Source of the DNA: Methanomicrobia archaeon
GTDB lineage: Archaea > Halobacteriota > Bog-38 > Methanoflorentales > Methanoflorentaceae
DNA length: 64,000 nt
Reading direction: 5' to 3'
Assembly (NCBI GenBank): GCA_015660915.1
Contig: JACTTZ010000006.1
Location: 1-64,000, forward strand
The notes below the pieces were generated by a model that saw nothing but the letters and a program-made list of their open reading frames with translations, ran no database searches and was not told the DNA's origin. Position 1 is the first letter of the stretch; the number at the start of each line of letters is the position of its first letter. Positions 38,778-50,101 of the stretch are shown here, one piece after another. The position numbers and the translations under genes are program-made.

Positions 38778-39741
38778 CACGTCTGTCTTTAAGCTCTCCA
38801 TTATTGGATTTGGTGCCGTAGGACAAGGAGTCGCAAAGGTCGTGCAAAACGTGCCTCAGTTAAAAGTCGTGGCCATCGCTGATTCAAAAGGGGTTGCGCT
38901 GATGCCTGATTTAGAGGACGTGCTTGCGCGTAAACGAGCGGGCCAGCCCATCGCGAATTCGGATCTAACGGCGCTCGACGTCATCCGAACTGTTGAACAC
39001 GACGTTGTCGTGGAGGTAACCCCTACGAATATCGATGACGGGGAGCCGGGCTTGACGCACGTGCGTGAAGCGCTTAAAAACAAGCGAAATGTTGTTACCT
39101 CAAACAAAGGCCCTCTGGTCGCCGCCTTTAGCGAGTTAACGCACCTTGCTCGTACACAGGGGGTGGCGCTGCGGTACGAGGCGACCGTTGGCGGCGCGAT
39201 GCCCATAATCAACCTCATACGCGACACTCTTGCGGGTGCTCGAGTGCTCGGCATACGGGGCGTGCTCAATGGCACGTGCAATTACATCCTCACTCGAATG
39301 GCCGAGGAGGCGCTCGATTACGATCAAGTCTTGAGCGAAGCGCAAGATATGGGTATAGCCGAGGCGGATCCAACATATGACGTGACTGGCATTGACACCG
39401 CCTGTAAGGTTGTCATATTGGCAAACGCATTTTTTGATCGTAACGCCACATTTGCTGACGTGAACGTAACCGGCATTGATCGGATCACGCAGGATGCGCT
39501 ACAACTTGCGCGGCAAAGAGGCTTTGTCGTGAAACTCATCGGCGACGTTCAGGAGCTCACGGTCTCTCCAAAGTTGATTCCGCTAAGACATCCGCTCAAC
39601 GTCAGCGGTACGCTCAACGCCGCTTCAATTCTAACCGATACGGCAGGCGAGATCACCGTCGCCGGAAAAGGCGCAGGCTCGATTGAGACGGCAAGTGCAA
39701 TATTGAGTGACGTTCTGAGTATAATGCGGAGCCGCGATTAA
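38767..39741 (+). CDS. hom: Homoserine dehydrogenase
   Basis: IIGFGAVGQGVAKVV, VGGAMPIINLIRDTLAGARVLGIRGVLNGTCNYIL. Confidence 0.95.
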   Translation: MQNSTSVFKLSIIGFGAVGQGVAKVVQNVPQLKVVAIADSKGVALMPDLEDVLARKRAGQPIANSDLTALDVIRTVEHDVVVEVTPTNIDDGEPGLTHVREALKNKRNVVTSNKGPLVAAFSELTHLARTQGVALRYEATVGGAMPIINLIRDTLAGARVLGIRGVLNGTCNYILTRMAEEALDYDQVLSEAQDMGIAEADPTYDVTGIDTACKVVILANAFFDRNATFADVNVTGIDRITQDALQLARQRGFVVKLIGDVQELTVSPKLIPLRHPLNVSGTLNAASILTDTAGEITVAGKGAGSIETASAILSDVLSIMRSRD

Positions 39742-39776
39742 TCGCTTCGCGATGCGTCGAGATTGCGCGCTGATGG

Positions 39777-40943
39777 TTACTTGTCACTCGGACTAGGCGA
39801 GCTGTGTTGCGCGACGGGCTGCTCTTGCCCCCTTTTTACGAGCGAAGAAATGGCGATGCCCGTCAGAGCGATTACGATAGCGCCGGCAACTGAAAACAGG
39901 AGCATTTGGAAGCCAGTGATAATCTCAATACTCCTCGAAGTCTGTATTATGAGAATGTCTGCGGGATTAAGCACTGGAACTGGCCTTCCTCCAAGTGCCA
40001 ATATAAGGATACTTGCGCTCCACAGGATCAGACCGGTCGATAATATGAAGAAGGGAAATTCCACGTATCGCCATGCGTGTTTTTCGTCGCTTAGATAAGC
40101 GTCGATTATCCGGCCGATAGTCGCGATGACCCCCGCTGCAACGAACCACCACACGCTGGTGTTAATAAAGACAGCTGCAGTGAACACGCCGCCATAAGCA
40201 GCGAAGTTCAGACTCAAGGTCGTGATAATGCCCTGTGCAGCTCCGATTATACCCAGTGCGAGGGCCACCATATAAGTCACGAACGAGATGTTGCCTCCGT
40301 AAAATGAAAACTTCACACTTTGAGCAACGCCTTCGAGAACGTCGTCGAGGCCAAGCCCTCGAAAGAGAAGATACACGCCGATGAATGCGCTTATCACAAT
40401 TAGCGCACCCTCAGGGTGCCCAACAAAAGAGAGTATGGCAAATAATAATAATATGAGTCCAACTGGTATGAAAATCGCGTTCGCAATCTTCGGATCCTCG
40501 AAGAGTTTTTTGATCGTGTAATATGTACTTTCGAGGCTTTCAGACTGACGCATGATCACGCGTTTCACGCCGTCGAGTTTTATACGGGATTGAACGATGG
40601 GGAGTATAAACTCGTCTTCTGCGCCGTCGGAGACGATGATGACGCTAGTCGCATTGACCTTGCTGAGGACACGGTCAAGCTGCTCGGAGAGGATCTGGTC
40701 TGATTTTAATCCGACATCTTCGTTGCCTGATATGGACGCGAGCTCCGCTTCGATCCCTTGTGACTTTAAATCATCATAAACGCGGATGCCTTCAAAAATG
40801 GCGTTTACGTCAGAATCTTCAGGGTCGCTCAGTCCGAGCTGTAATGCCGCGTTGACATTGTCAGCCCGTCCAATAATCGGGCCTTGAAGGTGGGCTTTTG
40901 ATCCCAGATCGTTGTCGCGATCAACGCATAAGACTAGTTTCAT
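39777..40943 (-). CDS. DUF373 membrane protein
   Basis: LVLCVDRDNDLGSKAHLQGPIIGRADNVNAALQLGLSDPEDSDVNAIF plus multiple TM helices. Confidence 0.88.
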   Translation of the reverse strand: MKLVLCVDRDNDLGSKAHLQGPIIGRADNVNAALQLGLSDPEDSDVNAIFEGIRVYDDLKSQGIEAELASISGNEDVGLKSDQILSEQLDRVLSKVNATSVIIVSDGAEDEFILPIVQSRIKLDGVKRVIMRQSESLESTYYTIKKLFEDPKIANAIFIPVGLILLLFAILSFVGHPEGALIVISAFIGVYLLFRGLGLDDVLEGVAQSVKFSFYGGNISFVTYMVALALGIIGAAQGIITTLSLNFAAYGGVFTAAVFINTSVWWFVAAGVIATIGRIIDAYLSDEKHAWRYVEFPFFILSTGLILWSASILILALGGRPVPVLNPADILIIQTSRSIEIITGFQMLLFSVAGAIVIALTGIAISSLVKRGQEQPVAQHSSPSPSDK

Positions 40944-40967
40944 TCTTGCCTGCAGGAAGTGCGAAGC

Positions 40968-41828
40968 CTATAGAAGACCGGAGCGCTGGAGAAGGAGAAG
41001 ATCATCTGTCTCGAGTTTTTGCCCGTCCTTAAACATTGCGTAAACTTCCTCTGCTCGTTTAAGCACGTCGACCTTCTCGCGGGACTCGCGAGCCTCTTTG
41101 GTCCGCTTTTTAAGACTCGATATGATCTTGTCGTAGTCTCTTAATTCCTTTTCCATTTTGATGTACTTCTGATGCTGCTCGTCAGCGCTCTCTTGCGCGC
41201 GCACAAACTCTTTGTGGGCGATGTCCGCTTCGGCACGAACCTTATCTGCTTCCTTGAAGCATTTGAGCATCTTTTCGTGGCACTCCTGCGCACGGTCTGC
41301 GTTATCCGTAAGCTGCTTGTGGAATTCGCTTGCTTCTTCCCGGAGTTGCCGTGCCTTTTCCAACGCTTCCTTGAGTTCAGTGTTGCTTTCAAGCTCGACC
41401 CGCTTCTTTCTGTACTCCTCCCAGAGGTGGGCGATATGATCCACAAGCTCGCGCTCTTTTTCCGTGCTTACAACTTCTGTCTGCTGCTTAAACTCAAGAT
41501 GGTCAATTTCGCGCTTGAGCTCGCTTAGCGAAAGCCCGCCTGCGACGCGAAACTTTCTCTTAATTTGGTCCGCTTTCGCGAGAAGGTTGTTCGCCGACTC
41601 ATTGAGGCTGTCTCGCTTTTCCTTATTCTCTGAAACGAGTTTGTTGAACTCATCTCGCTTGTCTTTGGACTGCTGCGCGCTGTCTATCAGTGCTCGGGTC
41701 TTCGCGTTCAACTCGTCACGTCTCGTGGCGAACTGACTTGCTTCTGCGTTAAGCCGGTTACGCTCAAGCTTCGAGACTTCGGCTTCCTTTTTTAGCAAGG
41801 CTTTCTTTTCTTGCAACTCTCTCAGCAT
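40968..41828 (-). CDS. Archaeal coiled-coil protein
   Basis: Almost entirely heptad/charged coiled coil; immediately downstream of and overlapping serB. Confidence 0.8.
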   Translation of the reverse strand: MLRELQEKKALLKKEAEVSKLERNRLNAEASQFATRRDELNAKTRALIDSAQQSKDKRDEFNKLVSENKEKRDSLNESANNLLAKADQIKRKFRVAGGLSLSELKREIDHLEFKQQTEVVSTEKERELVDHIAHLWEEYRKKRVELESNTELKEALEKARQLREEASEFHKQLTDNADRAQECHEKMLKCFKEADKVRAEADIAHKEFVRAQESADEQHQKYIKMEKELRDYDKIISSLKKRTKEARESREKVDVLKRAEEVYAMFKDGQKLETDDLLLLQRSGLL

Positions 41829-42510
41829 GCACTCCTCTCTTGAATATCGGCAGTATTAGGGTGAGATCCTTTTTCATGATGATGATGTCTGCAATATCGT
41901 ACAGAACTGGGCTTGCGTTGAATGCTATGGAAAACCCGGCAGCTTCAAACATTGAGATGTCGTTTGCGCCATCTCCGATCACAATGCAGTCCTCGGGGCG
42001 TATCCCCTCCTTCTTGGCAATCGCCTCGAGAGCCTCTTTTTTGGAGTTTTGGCGTACGAGCGGTCCTACAACTTCTCCTGTCAAAACTCCGTCCTTTATG
42101 ATGAGCTCATTGGCGATCAGACAATCAATTTCGAGTTCTTGAGCCACCCGTCGGGCAACGATGGTAAACCCTCCAGAAACCATTGCGATCTTGTACTCTT
42201 TCTTGAGCTCCCGTATGAGCTCTTTGGCCCCTTTCATGAGAGGGATATCTAAGGCGACTTTTTTGACCTCCGCTACCTTCAGACCTTTTAAGAGCTTTAC
42301 GCGTTCTCTCAAGGCCTCTTCAAAATCCATTTCCCCCCTCATAGCGCGCTTTGTGAGCGCCACCACAAGGTCTCCGACATTGGCCGCCTTCGCCAATTCA
42401 TCGATTGTTTCGCCATCGATGAGCGTGCCGTCCATATCGAAAACGATCAGTATTGCACTTCCGTTGCAAAATAATCTACCAAGCGGGGAATTGATAAGCT
42501 CCAAGCTCAT
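41764..42510 (-). CDS. serB: Phosphoserine phosphatase
   Basis: [55 protein letters not shown]. Confidence 0.9.
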   Translation of the reverse strand: MSLELINSPLGRLFCNGSAILIVFDMDGTLIDGETIDELAKAANVGDLVVALTKRAMRGEMDFEEALRERVKLLKGLKVAEVKKVALDIPLMKGAKELIRELKKEYKIAMVSGGFTIVARRVAQELEIDCLIANELIIKDGVLTGEVVGPLVRQNSKKEALEAIAKKEGIRPEDCIVIGDGANDISMFEAAGFSIAFNASPVLYDIADIIIMKKDLTLILPIFKRGVHAERVARKESLAKKGSRSLEA

Positions 42511-43729
42511 GGCTGAAGCAGTATTCTACCTCCTGGTAGTTACTTTTAAACTCTACCACATCTTTTTTAACCTTTTCGGGTGCTTCGCCGTTAAGCACGC
42601 GTGCGACGAGTCCCGCTACAACTTTCATCTCCGACTCTTTCATTCCTAGTCGTGTTAGTTCTTGCGTTCCAAATCGAATCCCTGAAGGATTTTCTGGAGC
42701 ATTATGATCGTCCCACGGTAGTAGATTTTTGTTAGCAATGATGTTCGCCTTTTCGAGAGCAACCGCCAAAGCACTTGCGCGCCCCACGTCTAGTACGATC
42801 TGATGAGATTCTGTGAACCCTTTGTCAGGACACAGCACGTTGAATCCGAGGTTGTAGAGCGCCGCACCGAGCGTCTGAGCATTCTCGATCGTCTGCTGCG
42901 CGTACGCTTTCCCGAATTCAAGCATTTCAACGAGTGTGACCGCTAGACCCGCAATGTGATGGAGGTGGTGATTGCTTACGGTTCCCGGAAACACCGCATC
43001 GTCGATCGCGTCGGCCAGCGCGCGCGTCGAAAAGATTATGCCGCCTTGAGGCCCAGGAAACGTCTTGTGCGTTGAACCGGTCATCACGTCAACTCCCTCG
43101 TCGAGAGGGTCCTGAAACTGCTCGCCTGCAATGAGGCCGAGCACGTGCGCGGAATCGTACACGATTGCGGCGCCGACTTCACGTGCGGCATCGCACGCTT
43201 CTTTGATTGGGTGGGGGAAGAGAAACAAGCTCGCCCCAAAGAGTATAATTTTGGGCTTCTTTTCATAAATCGTAGCGATCATCGCGTCGCTGTCGATATT
43301 CATCTCTTCGTAGTCAAAGGGATGTTTGACAATTCTAAGGTGGCGGATGCCCGCAACGGACTTCGTCCCGTGGCTTATGTGGCCACCGTGTGAGGTGTCA
43401 AGCGCCATTAACGCATCATTCAGATTTGAAAGGGCAAAAAACGCAGCGATATTCGCGTTTACGCCGGAGACGGGTTGGACGTTGACGTGCTCAGCCTTGA
43501 AGAGTTTGAGCGAAAGGTCGATGGCGTGCTGCTCCACCTCGTCGATATACTTGACGCCTTGGTAGTACCGCTGGCCGACCTTGCCTTCGGCGTATCGGTG
43601 GCCAAAATCAGATGCCAAAAGTTGGCGCACGGCAGGACTGGTAATATTTTCACTCGCGATTAAAGGGAGGGACTCGCTGAACCACTTATGATGTGCCCTC
43701 ACCGATCGCGTTATGTCCTCGACGTGCAT
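42476..43729 (-). CDS. glyA: Serine hydroxymethyltransferase
   Basis: [40 protein letters not shown]. Confidence 0.95.
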   Translation of the reverse strand: MHVEDITRSVRAHHKWFSESLPLIASENITSPAVRQLLASDFGHRYAEGKVGQRYYQGVKYIDEVEQHAIDLSLKLFKAEHVNVQPVSGVNANIAAFFALSNLNDALMALDTSHGGHISHGTKSVAGIRHLRIVKHPFDYEEMNIDSDAMIATIYEKKPKIILFGASLFLFPHPIKEACDAAREVGAAIVYDSAHVLGLIAGEQFQDPLDEGVDVMTGSTHKTFPGPQGGIIFSTRALADAIDDAVFPGTVSNHHLHHIAGLAVTLVEMLEFGKAYAQQTIENAQTLGAALYNLGFNVLCPDKGFTESHQIVLDVGRASALAVALEKANIIANKNLLPWDDHNAPENPSGIRFGTQELTRLGMKESEMKVVAGLVARVLNGEAPEKVKKDVVEFKSNYQEVEYCFSHELGAYQFPAW

Positions 43730-43847
43730 GGCATCTAGACATTATGCGTGCCTATAATAAACCTTTCTCAGCTAGGCAACCCACAGCAAGATCGAATTCG
43801 ATTTTAAAGACGCCAAAAGACGTTACTATTTATATCCCGCATTTGAT

Positions 43848-45533
43848 ATGTACGCTGCAGAGGTCAGTGTCGAAAGCTCCAAGGTGTTCGCGATGAAACC
43901 TTTCCGCAAATCTCTGCTCATCTTTCTTGCGGCCGCCACACTGCTCGTCGTCGTTTATAGCTTGGTCTTCCTCTTCTTGATGGCCAGTGCTGAAGGCAGG
44001 TCTTATACAATAGTCGACGCCGTCTACTGGGTAATCGCGACGATGACCACGCAAGGTCTAGGAGACATCGTCTTTGTGAGCAGTGCTGGCAGGATGTTTG
44101 CAGTGCTTGTGATGCTTACCGGAATCATCCTCTTCTTTGCAATCCTGATCCCTCTCGTCGTCACGCCCGTGCTACAGAGCGTTCGGGGATCGGTGCCGAC
44201 GAAGTCGAAGGCCCAGGATCACGTTTTGATCGTAGGCTATAATACTATGGCAGAAGCGATTATCGAAGATTTTGAAGAGCGGGGGTTACCGTATCTCGTT
44301 GTTCACGACGACAGGGAAGTGGTTGAGGCCCTGGTCGAACGAAAGATCCCGTGCATATTGGGGGATCCCGCCGATGAAGTGACTCTGCGAAACGCTCAGA
44401 TAGAGCGCGCACATAAGGTCGTTCTAAATCAGAGCGATGAGAAGAATGCCATTGTCGCGCTGGCGGCAAAGAAGCTTACACGAGCGGATATCATTGGTCT
44501 TGTTGACGACATGTCGAATGCCGTATACTTGCTCTATGCGGGTGCTGACAAAGTCGTATCGCCTAAACAGCTCCTTGGCATCGATATTGGCCACAAGGCC
44601 GCAATGCCGATTACGCACCGGCTTGTTGGCACAACTCCCTTGATCGGCTCTTTGCGGATTTTTGAGCTTCCAATTCTTGGAGAGAGCGGTATCAACGGGT
44701 TATCGATCGAAGAAGCCAAGATACGTGAGCGAACCGGTGCCACAGTTATAGGCATGTGGAAGCGCTCAAAACTCACCTTCAATCCAGCGGCCTCTGAAAT
44801 CATCACGGACACCACAGTGCTTTTGCTCATCGGCACAAAAAAGCAACTCGATGCGGCAAAGGAACTCTCAATGTGTCGGCTTGATGGCACGTACTGCGCG
44901 ATCAGGGGGCACTATATCGTCGCAGGGTACGGCGACGTCGGAAAACGGGCATCCAAGGTGCTGCGGTCAAACGGTATTGAACACATCATCATCGATAAGC
45001 ACCAAGGTGACGTGGTTGGAAGCTCCGCCGATATGACAATCCTTAGGCAAGCAGGGATTACCGAAGCATCTACACTTCTCGTCACGGTCAATAATGACCT
45101 GGATGCAATCTATACAACATTAGTCGCACGAAAACTTAACCCTCAGATTGACATTATCTGCCGCGCAGTGCGCCCGCGAGCAGTTGAAAAGTTGTATCAA
45201 GCGGGAGCAGACTATGTAGTGTCCCAGTCCGTTGTAGCTGGCCAAGTCTTGCTGAAATTTGTCGATCCCCGACCGCGTGGCACGCAACTACGGGAGGTCC
45301 TGCTCTCAGAGGACATGAAGGTTGTTGAATATCCTCCTGGTCCGTCACTCGTAGGCAGAAGCCTCGAGGACCTTAAGATACGATCACGCACAGGGTGCAC
45401 CGTTATCGCTGTCACTGCCAGTGGAGCAACCATACCAAACCCCGATCCGCATCAAGTTATCCCCGAAGACTCTTTTCTCACCGTCATCGGTACGCGAGAA
45501 CAGATACGTGAATTCAAGCGTGTCTTCGGATAG
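43848..45533 (+). CDS. K+ channel with two TrkA-N/TrkA-C (RCK) modules
   Basis: Pore TMTTQGLGDIVF; two RCK domains (HVLIVGYNTMAEAIIEDF; HYIVAGYGDVGKRASKVL). Confidence 0.88.
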   Translation: MYAAEVSVESSKVFAMKPFRKSLLIFLAAATLLVVVYSLVFLFLMASAEGRSYTIVDAVYWVIATMTTQGLGDIVFVSSAGRMFAVLVMLTGIILFFAILIPLVVTPVLQSVRGSVPTKSKAQDHVLIVGYNTMAEAIIEDFEERGLPYLVVHDDREVVEALVERKIPCILGDPADEVTLRNAQIERAHKVVLNQSDEKNAIVALAAKKLTRADIIGLVDDMSNAVYLLYAGADKVVSPKQLLGIDIGHKAAMPITHRLVGTTPLIGSLRIFELPILGESGINGLSIEEAKIRERTGATVIGMWKRSKLTFNPAASEIITDTTVLLLIGTKKQLDAAKELSMCRLDGTYCAIRGHYIVAGYGDVGKRASKVLRSNGIEHIIIDKHQGDVVGSSADMTILRQAGITEASTLLVTVNNDLDAIYTTLVARKLNPQIDIICRAVRPRAVEKLYQAGADYVVSQSVVAGQVLLKFVDPRPRGTQLREVLLSEDMKVVEYPPGPSLVGRSLEDLKIRSRTGCTVIAVTASGATIPNPDPHQVIPEDSFLTVIGTREQIREFKRVFG

Positions 45534-45665
45534 CTCTTTTGTGGACTCTATCGCAACGATCTCAGCACCGTTGCTAAACAAAGCCGCTAGCTTCATGCAG
45601 ACTCAGATCTATGGTCTGCTAACGTGAGGAAACGGGTCAACCTGAACAGTCCACCTACTTGCACG

Positions 45666-45848
45666 CTAGTGGCGTCGTAGCCACGCAGCGACGAAGGATA
45701 TGACGAACAGTATGACGAATATTACCACCACAAGCAAAACAGCACTCCACGCGATCCCAGCTATGCCAGACAGCCCGAGCAAGCCAGCAACAACTGCAAT
45801 TATCAGAAAAATAATTGCCCAGTAGATCAAAGAGCCACGCCAAGCCAT
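45666..45848 (-). CDS. DUF1328-like small membrane protein
   Basis: 60 aa, YWAIIFLIIAVVAGLLGLSGIAGIAWSAVLLVVVIFVILFVIS. Confidence 0.85.
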   Translation of the reverse strand: MAWRGSLIYWAIIFLIIAVVAGLLGLSGIAGIAWSAVLLVVVIFVILFVISFVAAWLRRH

Positions 45849-45956
45849 TGTTCCACCTCCACTGTTAAATCTTCGAAATCGTATATAAGCATTTTCTTAT
45901 CGCTCTTTTGTCAAACGACCGCGCTAGAAGCGAAGAATAGAAGATTCGCCAGCGGA

Positions 45957-46976
45957 TTACGGTACAAGCGGTACGCCATAACTGAACTCTTCAAACTCGA
46001 GGACATACTCCCACAACATCTGATCGATGCAAGTCGCTGTGAATGACGCGCTGTTTTGAGAGAGCGAGAACTCTTTGATTTCTGCTACCACCTCGCGATC
46101 GCATCTCCAGCAGTTATGCGGTCCCCGCCGTGTACCCCCTCCAACGGGATCACAGATGACCGTGGCAGTCTCGTGCGTCCCTTTCAGGACTTCCACTGCG
46201 GACCATAACCACGGGGGCCTATAAAGGCCCTTTTTCCAAAGCGCCTCAACCAGAGTGCCCTTTTGTACGTTGCATACGTTCAACGAGATGGTGTCTGCGT
46301 GCGGGGCAGCGTCGCGAACGGATCGAAGGGCATCTTCCAAGGCTTCCCGTTCTGTCAGAAAAGGCGGCTTGAGCAGCAGATAAGCCTTAACCGTGAAGCC
46401 GTTAGCGTGCGCGGCTTCAGATGCCCTGACAAAATCGCGAAACGAAAACCCTTTGTTAATGTAGTTGTTTCGGATGCAGTCATTTGACGTTTCAAGGCCG
46501 ATAGCAACTTCAACGTGTTCGTTGATTCGAAAGATATCATCACAGATCTCAGGCGTGACGAATTCTGGCCGACTCTCAACGATAACCTTTGGCGTGCCCT
46601 TCAACTCAGACAGGATCGCGTCTCGCACGTCGATCGGCACCTCGCTTTGATCAAGAAAACTGCCTGAAGTAAAGATTTTTACGATCTTAAACGCCTTGCC
46701 GTAATGGGCTATTACTTCGTGGAATTGCTTTTGAATATCGGAGGCTTGCGCGTCAGGATTCGAGTCGATAATATAGCCGCACATAGTGCAGCCTTCGCGA
46801 CGGGCCCAAGAGCACCCTTTGGTCGTAAGAACCACCGTAAGGGAAGGCACGACGTCGCCGTTAAGCAGATCCCAGCCGGTCCAGGCAAATCGCGCATTGC
46901 CACGTGTGCGGCGGCCGTTCGTCTCTCGTCCAGACGTTCGCGGCACGCGCTTCCGAGCTCTATACTGTTTTTTCAT
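45957..46976 (-). CDS. Radical SAM archaeosine-forming enzyme (RaSEA family)
   Basis: CSWARREGCTMCGYIIDS motif; start at MKKQYRARKRVPR overlaps arcS stop. Confidence 0.85.
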   Translation of the reverse strand: MKKQYRARKRVPRTSGRETNGRRTRGNARFAWTGWDLLNGDVVPSLTVVLTTKGCSWARREGCTMCGYIIDSNPDAQASDIQKQFHEVIAHYGKAFKIVKIFTSGSFLDQSEVPIDVRDAILSELKGTPKVIVESRPEFVTPEICDDIFRINEHVEVAIGLETSNDCIRNNYINKGFSFRDFVRASEAAHANGFTVKAYLLLKPPFLTEREALEDALRSVRDAAPHADTISLNVCNVQKGTLVEALWKKGLYRPPWLWSAVEVLKGTHETATVICDPVGGGTRRGPHNCWRCDREVVAEIKEFSLSQNSASFTATCIDQMLWEYVLEFEEFSYGVPLVP

Positions 46977-48658
46977 CGCGACCCCATGTGCCGCACAACA
47001 ACAGCGCCACCTCTTTTTGACGCTTGCATCTCCCAACCGCTCATCAGAGCTCTTCCGACTGCAATAACGCGATCGTTCACGACGATAACCTCATCGAAAG
47101 GCCGTATGCCCGGGTCGGCACTGAGCACACCGATCGCAAAAACCGTTCCTTTTGGTTGAAAGTCATCGATCTGCACGCAATAGCTACCTTCACGTGCGCG
47201 CAGATACCGTCCAGCGCCTTCGATCGTTAGGGCAAGGGTCTGGTACGTGCCAGTGATAGTCGCAATGCGCCGTCCGCGGTCCGAGGCATAGTAGGTCGGA
47301 AAAAGCCCGCGGATTTTTGGAATCTCTGGGAAGATAGCCTCTGACGCGTGCGGGCCAAATTGAAAGTCAGCGAGATCCCGTATGTAATCAAACCGCAAAT
47401 CGCGCCGCGCCGGAGAACACGCATCAATAAGCTCGTGAGCGACCGCGCTTAAGCGCTGGAGGGACGCAGAACTGAGGATGTTCTCATCGTTGACGGTATG
47501 AACGACCTCGATTCCCAATGAAGCAGCGGCAGCATCACAGATCTGTCGATAGGGACCACTCACGTGTGCAACGACGCTTTCAAAGGCATTGGTCGAAAGG
47601 TAGTGAGTGAGGCGCTCGGTCACCCACTCTCTCTCGTCGCACGTCCACGTGCCGGTGACCGGTATGTCGTAATTGCTTGCAGGGTACATAATCTCGAGGC
47701 TGCGTGGAACAACGCCGATGGGCGATGTGATTATGGCCTCGTTAAGATACTGGCGCAGCTTGTCGAGACGTGCGAGGATAATCCTGTGAGACCGCGAGCG
47801 AGAGTACGGTTTTCGCGCAGAACACGGAAGCAGAAGGAGGATGCCATCTCTTCTCCGAAGGCGCTCGATGACGCGCTCACTAAACCGGCGTACGTCAGGC
47901 CTGTTCAGAGATTCTTGGGAACACGCGAGCAGCGTGGCCTTCCGCACGATCGGCGACCGCCGCTCAAAGTAACTGTACTCGTTGTCGAGCAATCGCAAAA
48001 GCGCCGTTAGTCCGGGGGCTGCTCTGCATCTCCCCTCCACAAGCTCCCGCAGAGTTCCGCGTTCGACATTCTCGGCTATCTTATTGAGCTCCGCTTTGAG
48101 GGCTTTTTTGTTGTGGTCAGATGCTAACGTCACCCTGTGCTCGAACGAGAGTTCCGACATGGTGGCGCCATTGCAGGCGTTGCAGAAACAGGGCCGGCGC
48201 GAAACCTCGTCAAAACGCCGTTCGCCGTCGGCATCGAGAAAGTACCCTTCGCGTGCCTTAACCTCTGCCATCACGGTATCAACAAGATCAACGCCCGCGT
48301 ACACCAGCAAGCTCACGTTCGTTGGCGTTGCCAACGCCGGCACGTAAAGCGCTGAATCAGGATTTGCTAATGCTCTAGCTTCCAAGAGCGCCTTGGTCAG
48401 CCCTCGTGGATCATCGCGGAATCGCGCTGCGCCTGCGAGGACGACGACATCTGCATCGACTTGTTCGGCGCTCGTTCCTTCTTGAGCAGCGATGACCGTT
48501 ACGTCGATTTCAGCTTTGTGAATCGTCAGTTCCTTTAGGAACTGAAGTTCTTCCTTAGACTCGAAGCTATGAGGCGTAAGGAGCTCTTCGCCTCGCCAGC
48601 TGAGCTTTCCTAAGCGGGCAGCACCGTCCCGGTGTGTTACCTCGAACAAGCGCGTCAT
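46973..48658 (-). CDS. arcS: Archaeosine synthase ArcS (TGT-derived with PUA domain)
   Basis: LLLLPCSARKPYSRSRSH (DUF5591), C-terminal PUA region; between arcTGT and RaSEA. Confidence 0.88.
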   Translation of the reverse strand: MTRLFEVTHRDGAARLGKLSWRGEELLTPHSFESKEELQFLKELTIHKAEIDVTVIAAQEGTSAEQVDADVVVLAGAARFRDDPRGLTKALLEARALANPDSALYVPALATPTNVSLLVYAGVDLVDTVMAEVKAREGYFLDADGERRFDEVSRRPCFCNACNGATMSELSFEHRVTLASDHNKKALKAELNKIAENVERGTLRELVEGRCRAAPGLTALLRLLDNEYSYFERRSPIVRKATLLACSQESLNRPDVRRFSERVIERLRRRDGILLLLPCSARKPYSRSRSHRIILARLDKLRQYLNEAIITSPIGVVPRSLEIMYPASNYDIPVTGTWTCDEREWVTERLTHYLSTNAFESVVAHVSGPYRQICDAAAASLGIEVVHTVNDENILSSASLQRLSAVAHELIDACSPARRDLRFDYIRDLADFQFGPHASEAIFPEIPKIRGLFPTYYASDRGRRIATITGTYQTLALTIEGAGRYLRAREGSYCVQIDDFQPKGTVFAIGVLSADPGIRPFDEVIVVNDRVIAVGRALMSGWEMQASKRGGAVVVRHMGSR

Positions 48659-48664
48659 GTTCCC

Positions 48665-50101
48665 TCACAAGGGTAAGAGCGTTGCGTAAGAGCTTAGCTC
48701 GACAAGGTCCTCGCGATTCCACCTATCATCATACGCGAAGGTTGCTTCAAGGTTTTTGGATCTGATTAGCTCTATCAGATTTCTTACAGCAGATTTGGTC
48801 GAGGCGTGATCTGGAGCGGGGACTTCAGACTGGCCGATAGGATACGTTTCTGCGAGCTCTTGCGGATAAGGACCAAAAGGGGCCTTCATTAGTAGGGTCG
48901 TATCAAATTCCTGTTCCATGTCTCGGGTCTTCTTCCTGTTTGTCGTAATGAGCACTCGGCCGGTCAGTTCAAGGTTGTTAAGCTTTTTTGAGAAGCGCGC
49001 TACGTCCGGCCGTTCGGCAGACTCCGTGCTCGTGTAGAGAAAAGAACACTTTAGCGGTTCGATGGCTTCAAAGGACGCGCAGCTTTTTTGGATCGTTCGC
49101 AGGGCTTGCAAAAGCGCGGGATACCGGCACCGCCTTTCAACCAGCTCCCAGAGTTGCCCGTCAACTATCGCTTGCTTTATCGTTTTAAGCTCAGCAAATG
49201 ACACCCAAAGGTTATGCTCGGCAAGTTCCCGTTCCGTTAGCTTGGGGTCTCCAGCTGCGCATACTGGACATGAACACGGCAAATAAGCTAAGTCGCTGAG
49301 TTGGTGAGTGCCGCTTGCCGTCAGATAGCGCCCGGCTCTCGCGTAGAGTGCGTAGGCGGCTGAGTCGAACAGGTCGCAGCCTAACGCTACTGCGAGAGCG
49401 AACATCATGGGATGTCCAGCGCCAAACAGATGAACGGGCTTGTTCAACGCCAATCCTGCCTTGCAAGCCATAATAACGTTGCTCAGATCAGAATACCGAT
49501 AGGATTCCATAAGCGGAACGACCGCACCGATAGGGTAGACGTCGGCATCAAGCGTGCTGAGCAGCCGCGCGTGCTGTTCTCTCAAGTCGAGGTGCGTCGA
49601 CCCTTGGATAGGCGCTGCTAAGAGCATTTCGGCTCCACAGCACGTCATAGCCTCCCGAATCCGCTCCAGCGTCACGTTGAGTTCTCTGAGTGCCCGTTCA
49701 AACGGAACGTCAGGGGGGGTAGGTATATCAATTGGAGTTCCGATGTCTGATCCTATGTCGCGCTGGAAAGCCACTATCTCTTCTGAGCGAACTTCTATGC
49801 TCCCATAGGTGGAGAGTTGAAATGATCCCGAATCAGTCATAATCGGCCCGTCAAATCCGAGCAACTGGTGGATACCTCCCGAGAGCGCCGCTTCCTTTAA
49901 ACGGGTATTCCGGTAGACGATATACGCGTTTGTTATGAGCGCTACGGCCCCAAACTGACGCATCTCATCAGGTGCAACGAGCGCCGCGTTCGGGTTTACA
50001 ACCGGCAGCAGGGCCGGCGTTTCGATCGGTCCATGCGGCGTCGTTAGCTTGCCAATACGCCCGAATACGTCTTTGTGCGTTATTTCAAATCGATCAGGCA
50101 T
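48665..50101 (-). CDS. tgtA: Archaeal tRNA-guanine(15) transglycosylase
   Basis: MTDSGSFQLSTYG, HLFGAGHPMMFALAVALGCDLFDSAAYALYARAGRY, CSCPVC Zn site. Confidence 0.95.
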   Translation of the reverse strand: MPDRFEITHKDVFGRIGKLTTPHGPIETPALLPVVNPNAALVAPDEMRQFGAVALITNAYIVYRNTRLKEAALSGGIHQLLGFDGPIMTDSGSFQLSTYGSIEVRSEEIVAFQRDIGSDIGTPIDIPTPPDVPFERALRELNVTLERIREAMTCCGAEMLLAAPIQGSTHLDLREQHARLLSTLDADVYPIGAVVPLMESYRYSDLSNVIMACKAGLALNKPVHLFGAGHPMMFALAVALGCDLFDSAAYALYARAGRYLTASGTHQLSDLAYLPCSCPVCAAGDPKLTERELAEHNLWVSFAELKTIKQAIVDGQLWELVERRCRYPALLQALRTIQKSCASFEAIEPLKCSFLYTSTESAERPDVARFSKKLNNLELTGRVLITTNRKKTRDMEQEFDTTLLMKAPFGPYPQELAETYPIGQSEVPAPDHASTKSAVRNLIELIRSKNLEATFAYDDRWNREDLVELSSYATLLPL